Made by a program: the position numbers and the translations under genes
Assembly (NCBI GenBank): GCA_964570205.1
Contig: CAZMXI010000084.1
Location: 1 to 20,687, forward strand
Direction of reading: 5' to 3'
DNA from: CAZMXI01 sp964570205
Lineage (GTDB): Bacteria; Planctomycetota; Phycisphaerae; Tepidisphaerales; Tepidisphaeraceae
DNA length: 20,687 nucleotides
Notes under the pieces: model-generated
What the model was told of the DNA's origin: nothing
Seen by the model: only the letters and a program-made list of their open reading frames with translations
Databases searched by the model: none
Shown here: positions 15,416 through 20,687 of the stretch, in pieces
Position numbering within the stretch: position 1 is the first letter of the stretch
How the letters are laid out: each line of letters begins with the position of its first letter

Positions 15416-17734
15416 CTACTTCACCCGCCACTCCAGGATGCCGCCTGAAAAGCCGGGCTGCAACTTGACCACAACGCGCAACGCCGTGGTGTCCACAGAC
15501 GCAAACGTGACTCTGTTGAAGTCGTTGGGCTTGACGATGTATCCCGAGGCGCTGGCCACCGGCTTCCACTCCGCGCCATCCTTATACTGCAACTGCCAGC
15601 TTGCCGGGATGCGGCACGAGCCCCGGCCGGTGTCGTCGAACCAGTAGACCTCGACTTCCCGGACCGTCTTCTTCCCTGCGAAGTCGTACTGCACCCATTC
15701 CTCGCTGCCGCGGTGGTCCCACCACGTCATGCGCGGCAGCGCGGTATCGCCGGAATTCCTGGGCTCCGCGCCATCGTTCAGCGCCAATGGCGTGTCGGCG
15801 GAATTGCAGTGCGAGACGCTCACCTTGCTGGTGTTTGCGATGGTCGGCGCGGCAAGGGGCTCGGCCAGCTTCGGGTCTTCCGGCACCCAGACCATCATCT
15901 GGCCCGCCTCGCGGTTGTCCCATGCGTAATAGGGAATCGCCGTGAAATCCACCAGCTCGGGCAGCGCTTCGCCCTTGCGGTGCGCCAGCGCCTTGCCTTC
16001 AATTACGGTCACGCCGCCCAGCAGATCGGCCTTGTGCTTTGGCGTCAGCTCGCTGGTGGGGGGGAGGCTCAGGTGATAGACCCGCCCCCCATTGTCCGCC
16101 GCCTCCAGGCAATACACCACCGGTCCGCGCTGAATCGCCACCCGTCCGATGTTGTCCTTCACGCTCGGGTGCGATTTCACCCGCAGCGCGGGCATCGGCA
16201 GCTCAAGCTCCAGCACGTCGCCCGCCTTCCACGGCCGCCCGATCCGCGTATAGCCCTTCACCACATCCAGCTTGCCGATCGGCTGGCCATTCAGCTTCAG
16301 GCTCGCATCGGGGCACCACCCCGGGATGCGCAGGTAAACATCAAACTCGGCCGGCTGCGCCGGCGAAACCGTGAGTTTGACGCTTCCATCCCACGGATAG
16401 CGCGTCTGCTGCACGATCTGCACCTTGTTGGCGCCCAGATCCAGCGTGGAAGTGCTCGCGGCGTAAACGTTGACGTAAACCGCGTTCTCGCCGGTGGCAT
16501 ACAGATATCCCGGCAGCGACGGCAGGAATCGCACCACGTTCGACGGGCAGCATGCGCAGCCATACCACGACTGGCGATGATGCCCGCCGCGGCTCGCCAA
16601 CGGATTGACGTAGAAGAACTTCTCGCCATTCAACGACACCCCCGATAGGAATCCGTTGTAGAGCACCCGCTCCAGCACATCGACGTATTTCGCGTCGCCG
16701 GTCAGGATCGCCATCCGGTGGTTCCACAGCCCGTTGCCGATCGCCGCACACGTCTCGCAATAGGCCGTCTCATTCGGCAGCTCGTAATCATCCCCGAATG
16801 CCTCGCCGTCGTGGCGCGACCCGATGCCGCCCGTCACGTACATCTTCCGCAGCGCCACGCTTTCCCACAACTTCTCCAGGATCGGCAGGTGCTTCTTGTC
16901 GCCGCTGGCCGCCGCCACATCCGCCGCCCCGCAGAAGAAGTACATCGCCCGCACCGCGTGCCCGACAACCTCCGTCTGCTCCGGCAGGGGCTTATGGTCC
17001 TGGTAGTACGGGCCGTAGGTCTTCCGGTGCGTCGAGCGCCCTCGCTCATCAATGAAGAAACTGGCCAGTTTCAGGTACTTCTCCTGCTTCGTCAGGTGAT
17101 GAAGCTTGACCAGCGCCAGCTCGATTTCCTCATGTCCGCATACATCGTGACGTTTGCCATCGCCGAAAATCGCATCAACGTGGTCCGCGAACTTGATCGC
17201 CACATCCAGCAGGTTGCGTTTGCCCGTGGCCCGGTGATGGGCGACGGCTGCCTCGATCAGGTGCCCCCCGCAGTACAGCTCGTGCATGTCCTTCAGGTTC
17301 GTCCAGCGCTTGCCCTTCTCCTTGAGCGTGTAATAGGTGTTGATGTACCCATCCGGCTGCTGCGCGGCCGCGATCTTCGCGATCACGCCGTCGAGGTATT
17401 TGTCCAGCGCAGGGTCCGGATGGGTCAGGAGGGTATAGCAGGCGCCCTCGATCGCCTTGTACAGGTCCGAATCGTCGAAGTAGATGCCCCTGAACTCTCC
17501 CGGCATCAGTCCGCCGGCCTTGGCGAAGTTGTCGATCCGCCCCGTCTCCTCGCACATCCGAAAGTCATGTGGAACCGTCTTTGTACGGTTTACCTCGATC
17601 CGCGGCGCCCAGAAGGCATCGTCGATCCTGACCGCCGTGAACGGCACCGCCGACAGCTTCGTGTCCTTAACCGTGGCCGCCTGTGCCATGCTCCGTAAGC
17701 TCAGCATCATCGCGAGTAATACCAGGGGCTTCAT
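15416..17734 (-). CDS. Secreted GH127 (DUF1680) beta-L-arabinofuranosidase-type enzyme with C-terminal discoidin-like domain
   Basis: A 772-residue exported glycoside hydrolase. I chose ATG 17734 (GGAGAGG, 9 bases upstream) over a longer TTG start because it begins a clean signal peptide, MKPLVLLAMMLSLRSMAQA. The catalytic (alpha/alpha)6 part and beta domains span about residues 25-635 (FTAVRIDDAFWAPRIEVNR; MHELYCGGHLIEAAVAHH). By comparison with the Bifidobacterium enzyme HypBA1, the zinc ligands and cysteine nucleophile are all present: E327 and C329 in YCETCAAIG, C395 and C396 in YGCACCPSN, with C395 as likely nucleophile. The last 130 residues (WVQYDFAGKKTVREVEVYWF...) resemble an F5/8-type carbohydrate-binding domain. 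Expected substrate is beta-L-arabinofuranoside on plant or algal glycans, though GH127 also includes other specificities. It heads a minus-strand unit with the MFS gene. Confidence 0.94.
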   Translation of the reverse strand: MKPLVLLAMMLSLRSMAQAATVKDTKLSAVPFTAVRIDDAFWAPRIEVNRTKTVPHDFRMCEETGRIDNFAKAGGLMPGEFRGIYFDDSDLYKAIEGACYTLLTHPDPALDKYLDGVIAKIAAAQQPDGYINTYYTLKEKGKRWTNLKDMHELYCGGHLIEAAVAHHRATGKRNLLDVAIKFADHVDAIFGDGKRHDVCGHEEIELALVKLHHLTKQEKYLKLASFFIDERGRSTHRKTYGPYYQDHKPLPEQTEVVGHAVRAMYFFCGAADVAAASGDKKHLPILEKLWESVALRKMYVTGGIGSRHDGEAFGDDYELPNETAYCETCAAIGNGLWNHRMAILTGDAKYVDVLERVLYNGFLSGVSLNGEKFFYVNPLASRGGHHRQSWYGCACCPSNVVRFLPSLPGYLYATGENAVYVNVYAASTSTLDLGANKVQIVQQTRYPWDGSVKLTVSPAQPAEFDVYLRIPGWCPDASLKLNGQPIGKLDVVKGYTRIGRPWKAGDVLELELPMPALRVKSHPSVKDNIGRVAIQRGPVVYCLEAADNGGRVYHLSLPPTSELTPKHKADLLGGVTVIEGKALAHRKGEALPELVDFTAIPYYAWDNREAGQMMVWVPEDPKLAEPLAAPTIANTSKVSVSHCNSADTPLALNDGAEPRNSGDTALPRMTWWDHRGSEEWVQYDFAGKKTVREVEVYWFDDTGRGSCRIPASWQLQYKDGAEWKPVASASGYIVKPNDFNRVTFASVDTTALRVVVKLQPGFSGGILEWRVK

Positions 17735-17820
17735 GGGATTCGGCCTCTCCTTTGACAACTCCGGTGGAATGTTAAGGCCTAATCCGTATCACGCGATGGC
17801 CGTTTATGCAAATGGAAGCG

Positions 17821-17860
17821 GCGAGCCGCGCCGGGTTTGGCAGGCCCGGTCGCGGCTCGC
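17821..17860 (-). terminator. Strong hairpin after the PEP-CTERM gene
   Basis: GCGAGCCGCG (17821-17830) is the exact reverse complement of CGCGGCTCGC (17851-17860), and CCGGG (17831-17835) pairs with CCCGG (17845-17849) inside, leaving a 9-base loop and one bulged T. It lies 26 bases beyond the stop of the PEP-CTERM gene, as expected for its terminator, and upstream of the GH127 gene on the same strand. The minus-strand sequence after the stem is not T-rich, so a factor-independent mechanism is not proven. Confidence 0.6.
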
Positions 17861-17886
17861 AGAGGCTCCCTCATATTCGCACGGCT

Positions 17887-18768
17887 TTATGCTCGGCGGC
17901 GCCGATGCCCCAGCAGCAGGCCCACACCACACAGCAGCGACATCACCCCGGGCTCGGGGACCGCGCTTTCCTTGAACGTGATCAGGTCGTTGATGGTCTG
18001 GCCGAGCATCGCTCTTCCGCCGTTGCTCAGGTCGTCGAAGGTGATGCTGCTGTTGCCGAGCAACCCACCCCCATCGGGATCGAAGGACTGATGATACGGC
18101 AGCCCGAAGAAGAGCGCCCGCCGGCCGCCGGCGGTCTGGCCCGAACCGGCGTAGAACTCGTCACCCTCGTACCATTCAACGATCGCTGCATCGCCGTCCG
18201 GCGTTGCAGCCAGGATGTGCCCGTTGCCGCAATCCGTCGTGTTTAGCCGGGTAATCGGGACATAACGATCTGTAATCGTTGAGCTTGCGTCAGCAATGAA
18301 CGGGTGATTCACATCCACGAGATTCAGGCTGCTCAGTGGCGACTCATCAAGGGTCGAACTGTTGATCCATTTCCATCGGTTGTTGCGTGCAAGCTGGGGG
18401 TTCATCAGCAGCAATGGCGCTCCAAGTCCGTTCCAGCCAGGAATTTGTGTGAGAGCGTCGTATTCGCCGCTGTTGGTGACCCGGCTGACGATGATCAAGT
18501 CGGGCTTGAAAGCGGCGGCCGCCGCGAAACCGCCGTTGTCCTCCCGAAAGAGGGCGGTCTCACCCGACCCGGAGGCACGGATCACCGTGTGTCCGAGTCC
18601 TTCCAGAAAACCGACGAAATCCGCCTCCGGATCTCCTGTTCGTAAAGGTGTGTGACTGGTCGAGTAAGCGTTATCGCTGACCAGCACGATCATCCCGGCC
18701 TGGGCCTGAGTGGCCAAGACCGTGACAAGACCGCCGACGCATGCGCGAACAAAGAGTGAGCCCCGCAT
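17887..18768 (-). CDS. Exported PEP-CTERM protein with a Rossmann-like (ThuA/amidotransferase-like) body
   Basis: A 293-residue secreted protein. ATG 18768 has an excellent ribosome site (GGAGGT on the minus strand) and starts a signal peptide (RGSLFVRACVGGLVTVLATQ, cleavage near AQA-G, residue 24). The C terminus is a textbook PEP-CTERM sorting tail: VPEPGVMSL, a short hydrophobic stretch, then GHRRRRA. Established knowledge: exosortase cleaves such tails and proteins are delivered to the surface or exopolysaccharide matrix; no exosortase is in this window. The middle starts MIVLVSDNAYS, continues GDPEADFVGFLEGLGHTVI and FKPDLIIVSRVTNSGEY, and reaches GRRALFFGLPYHQSFD, the strand pattern of a flavodoxin/class-I-amidotransferase-like fold. 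No catalytic triad is evident. Function unknown. Confidence 0.85.
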   Translation of the reverse strand: MRGSLFVRACVGGLVTVLATQAQAGMIVLVSDNAYSTSHTPLRTGDPEADFVGFLEGLGHTVIRASGSGETALFREDNGGFAAAAAFKPDLIIVSRVTNSGEYDALTQIPGWNGLGAPLLLMNPQLARNNRWKWINSSTLDESPLSSLNLVDVNHPFIADASSTITDRYVPITRLNTTDCGNGHILAATPDGDAAIVEWYEGDEFYAGSGQTAGGRRALFFGLPYHQSFDPDGGGLLGNSSITFDDLSNGGRAMLGQTINDLITFKESAVPEPGVMSLLCGVGLLLGHRRRRA

Positions 18769-18970
18769 CTTCCTACCTCCGGATTGACGTTCCTGGCAAG
18801 TTGCGACGCTCTCCCCGCGCATCTGGCGGATGCGCGTGCCCAAGTGGACTGGGCGTAGAATGCTGGTGCAAGTGTGCCCTATGGAAACCGGCAGTCAAGA
18901 AAACGCCTTGAATGGTCGTTTATTGAGACCCTGGAGCGGGTGTCGGCGGGATGGGCTGCCGATTTCCCGC

Positions 18971-18998
18971 TTGAACCCCCTTGGCTGGCTGTTATCAT
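18971..18998 (+). promoter_or_regulatory. Possible sigma70-type promoter for the pseudopilin
   Basis: TTGAAC (18971-18976), a 16-base spacer, then TATCAT (18993-18998), where the -10 matches five of six consensus bases. It would give a leader of about 45 bases before the start at 19049, in the 280-bp divergent region shared with the PEP-CTERM gene. No comparably good minus-strand promoter was found there. Confidence 0.45.
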
Positions 18999-19048
18999 CC
19001 AGTAACCAGAGTCGTCACATAAACGCGTATATCGCTGGAGGTTGCAGC

Positions 19049-19915
19049 ATGAGATTACAAGTTCTATACAAAAAAGGGTTTACGCTCGTAGAGCTGTTGG
19101 TCGTGATTGGCATCATCGCGTTGCTGATCTCGATTCTGCTGCCTGCCCTGAACAAGGCCCGCGAATCCGCGAAAGTGGTTCAGTGCCTGAATAACGCCAG
19201 GACGATGGCGCAGGCGGCGACGCTTCATGCAACCGACCATCGGGGCTACATGCAGATCGCCGGGTACCACTGGAACACAGTGGGCGGCCAAGGCGCTACC
19301 CCCGAGGGTCTGGGCGATGCCGCGCGGCGCAATTTCACCTATTACGCTGAAGGCGGCACCTCCCGCATCGCGCCGCTGAGCGTTGCGTTGGCCCTCAACA
19401 TGGGAGTGAAAGTCCCGACGAACAGCCGGGCGGCCATGGAAGACTACATGAATCGGGATTCGTTCAAGAAGATGTTCGTCTGCCCGTCGCACGAAATCCA
19501 GATTCGAGGTTTGACGCAGTCGGACGGAGGCTGGAGCGCGCCGCTGGAATGGATGAGCTACGTCTTCAACGAAGCATTCCTTGGCCGTCGCGAGGCGGAT
19601 AAGGATGTCGGCAAGCCGTGCCCGCGCGGCAACACCTCCCGCGTGCGCCGGGCCGCCCAGGTGATGCTATTCGGCGACGGTTTGCCACGTGGCAACGCTG
19701 AAGGCGGCTGGCTGACCCTTCCCGAGACGGGTCTGGATCTCACCCGCGCCACGATGTACGACTACTACCAGATGTACCAGGCGAGCTATAAGAACTTCGA
19801 TCTGAAGCGGCATCATGGCAAGATGAACATCGTCTTCGTCGATGGCCACGCCGATACGTTCGTCATCCCGAACGGGCTGAAGGGCGTCGGGCTGACGCAG
19901 GGCATCTATGACTGA
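19049..19915 (+). CDS. Type II pseudopilin-like protein with H-X9-DG motif
   Basis: A 288-residue prepilin-like protein. ATG 19049 has GGAGGT at 19037-19042, 6 bases upstream; the frame is open farther back but without family likeness. The leader MRLQVLYKKG is short and basic, followed by the prepilin peptidase site G-FTLVELLVVIGIIALLIS, with the usual glutamate (E15, fifth residue of the mature protein). The hydrophobic helix continues into LPALNKARESAK. The C-terminal part carries the H-X9-DG motif: H255, then D265-G266 in HHGKMNIVFVDGHAD. Established knowledge: this architecture is hugely expanded in planctomycetes, often as scattered single genes, and is taken to be processed by a prepilin peptidase; its role is mostly unknown. 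It stands alone, with no secretion-system genes beside it. Confidence 0.93.
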   Translation: MRLQVLYKKGFTLVELLVVIGIIALLISILLPALNKARESAKVVQCLNNARTMAQAATLHATDHRGYMQIAGYHWNTVGGQGATPEGLGDAARRNFTYYAEGGTSRIAPLSVALALNMGVKVPTNSRAAMEDYMNRDSFKKMFVCPSHEIQIRGLTQSDGGWSAPLEWMSYVFNEAFLGRREADKDVGKPCPRGNTSRVRRAAQVMLFGDGLPRGNAEGGWLTLPETGLDLTRATMYDYYQMYQASYKNFDLKRHHGKMNIVFVDGHADTFVIPNGLKGVGLTQGIYD

Positions 19916-19937
19916 TGCCGATGAGCCAGGTTGTGAA

Positions 19938-19984
19938 CCAAACAGAAGCCCGGGACCGCAATCCCGGGCTTCTCGGCTGTTTGG
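19938..19984. terminator. Strong extended hairpin between convergent genes
   Basis: AGAAGCCCGGGA (19944-19955) and TCCCGGGCTTCT (19962-19973) are exact reverse complements around a 6-base loop (12-bp stem). An outer pair, CCAAAC (19938-19943) with GTTTGG (19979-19984), extends it across a 5-base one-sided bulge. It begins 22 bases after the pseudopilin stop and ends 31 bases before the end of the convergent small membrane protein gene, so it could serve as a two-way terminator. Confidence 0.75.
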
Positions 19985-20015
19985 GAAATCAGCATTGCCG
20001 CGTCTTCATCGCTGA

Positions 20016-20525
20016 TCACTGCGGGGTGTCGGGCAGGATTCGCGTCGGCACGTTGCCGTTCTTCTGCGGCATGGTGAGGATCGTTCGGGCGGATTGTGGA
20101 TCGCGGAGTTGATTGACCCAGTTCGGCATGGCGGGCCGTTTGATCAGGCGTTCGGCCAGCAAGGCATCGTTGTCGGGCGGCAACTGATCCTTGTTCTTCG
20201 GGTCGGCATAGAACTTCTTGAGCCACTCCCGCCCTCGCGGCGTATAAGACTCCAGCATGCCGACGAACGGCTGCTCGCCAGGATAGCGGTAGACCCAGGC
20301 GACGATGGCGTCCGGCTCGGTGACCTTTTCAACGGGGGCGTCGAAGAAAGTCCGGCCATCATCCTTGGTGTAGTACATCTTGCCGCCGCCGATCGGTCCG
20401 CCGACTTCCGGGCCGCCCGATGGCCACATGTAGTAGACGATCCACACCAGGGACAGGACGACGATTCCGCCGACGATGCCCATTACCAGTTGAGGATTCT
20501 GATTCATCTTCTCGCGCAATGACAC
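20016..20525 (-). CDS. Small planctomycete-type single-helix membrane protein
   Basis: A 169-residue protein of unknown function. I chose the GTG at 20525 because AAAAGGAG (20540-20533) lies 7 bases upstream; the in-frame ATG at 20507 has only GAGAAG. A membrane helix at about residues 13-33 (LVMGIVGGIVVLSLVWIVYY) leaves a short cytoplasmic N terminus and a larger soluble C-terminal part outside. That part begins with KMYYTKDDGRTFFDAPVEKV and includes YRYPGEQPFVGMLESYTPRG, ending in WVNQLRDPQSA and a proline-rich tail. I recognise this pattern (YYTxDDGxTxF, then a YLExYTP-like block) as a recurrent planctomycete family without a known role; this is recollection, not a search. Its closeness to a pseudopilin may be meaningful or chance. 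Confidence 0.82.
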   Translation of the reverse strand: MSLREKMNQNPQLVMGIVGGIVVLSLVWIVYYMWPSGGPEVGGPIGGGKMYYTKDDGRTFFDAPVEKVTEPDAIVAWVYRYPGEQPFVGMLESYTPRGREWLKKFYADPKNKDQLPPDNDALLAERLIKRPAMPNWVNQLRDPQSARTILTMPQKNGNVPTRILPDTPQ

Positions 20526-20532
20526 GGTACAA

Positions 20533-20540
20533 CTCCTTTT
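20533..20540 (-). promoter_or_regulatory. Ribosome binding site that decides the GTG start at 20525
   Basis: AAAAGGAG on the minus strand, 7 bases before GTG 20525. It is much stronger than the GAGAAG preceding the in-frame ATG at 20507. Confidence 0.7.
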
Positions 20541-20596
20541 CTTGCCGGCGCATGCGCATGCCAGCGGCGAAGCAGACGCGAATGGGCCTATTTTGG

Positions 20597-20625
20597 ATTC
20601 TATGGCCCGGCGGGGAAGCACACAA
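20597..20625 (-). promoter_or_regulatory. Possible promoter for the small membrane protein
   Basis: On the minus strand TTGTGT (20625-20620), 17 bases, TAGAAT (20602-20597). The -10 matches five of six consensus bases, the -35 only three. It would give a leader of about 65 bases. Nothing else is seen between 20541 and 20687. Confidence 0.33.
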
Positions 20626-20687
20626 GGCAATTGGGGTCCACGACCGTCGTTGCAGACCTGTTCTGGCCGATAACAGGGGCATGGGGA

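Noticed and set aside
16297..17698. Plus-strand frames opposite the GH127 gene
   Set aside because: They are antisense to a complete GH127 enzyme with all catalytic residues; their translations are Arg/Pro/Ser-rich and featureless.
1..20687. Search by eye for CRISPR arrays, tRNA/rRNA genes, insertion sequences, toxin-antitoxin pairs and phage genes
   Set aside because: No regularly spaced repeats, cloverleaf sequences, transposase or integrase motifs, or paired small ORFs of that kind were seen.

Overview
The window reads as chromosomal DNA of a GC-rich planctomycete, most likely of the class Phycisphaerae or a relative. Four things point there: a pseudopilin with the FTLVELL start and a C-terminal H-X9-DG motif (19049-19915), a secreted protein with a PEP-CTERM tail (17887-18768), a small single-helix protein with the YYTxDDG motif I associate with planctomycetes (20016-20525), and a secreted GH127 furanosidase. 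This lineage call is inference from protein style; no rRNA gene or other phylogenetic marker is present. I see no tRNA, rRNA, insertion sequence, integrase or CRISPR array.

Layout. (1) 1-989, minus: 5' part of a DUF2961/GH172 furanosidase-type enzyme, cut by the window edge. (2) 1126-3545, plus: cydA-cydB, a quinol oxidase of the cytochrome bd type. (3) 3540-4262, minus: a DUF434 protein whose end overlaps cydB by 6 bp. (4) 4379-6538, plus: polyphosphate kinase ppk1, with a possible PHO box upstream and a perfect 13-bp hairpin inside its last codons. (5) 6724-11182, plus: five genes for glycan assembly and decoration (GT2 glycosyltransferase, WcaF-like acetyltransferase, two FkbM-type methyltransferases, GT4 glycosyltransferase). 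(6) 11294-13001, plus: a stand-alone nuoA followed after 22 nt by a GAF-SpoIIE phosphatase. (7) 13017-17734, minus: M48 metalloprotease, MFS transporter and secreted GH127 enzyme with a C-terminal discoidin-like domain. (8) 17887-18768, minus: PEP-CTERM protein, divergent from the pseudopilin at 19049-19915, plus. (9) 20016-20525, minus: the small membrane protein, separated from the pseudopilin by a strong hairpin.

How the genes may work together. GH127 and the MFS transporter lie 48 nt apart on one strand and look like a release-and-uptake pair for an arabinofuranose-type sugar. The GH172 gene at the left edge belongs to another furanosidase family but is about 14 kb away. The five-gene glycan block has no polymerase, flippase or initiating sugar-phosphate transferase, so it probably adds to or modifies a glycan whose core is built elsewhere. 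cydAB, ppk1 and nuoA are respiratory or energy genes placed singly between unrelated units. nuoA without nuoB is the clearest oddity of gene order.

No gene-free stretch exceeds 300 bases. The largest are 18769-19048 (280 bp, divergent promoter region), 7561-7818 (258 bp, a weak promoter candidate and a doubtful 58-codon frame), 6539-6723 (185 bp, a fair promoter candidate) and 20526-20687 (162 bp, upstream of the last gene). I found no convincing new multi-gene system; the best leads are the nuoA/SpoIIE pair, the glycan block and the PEP-CTERM/pseudopilin locus.
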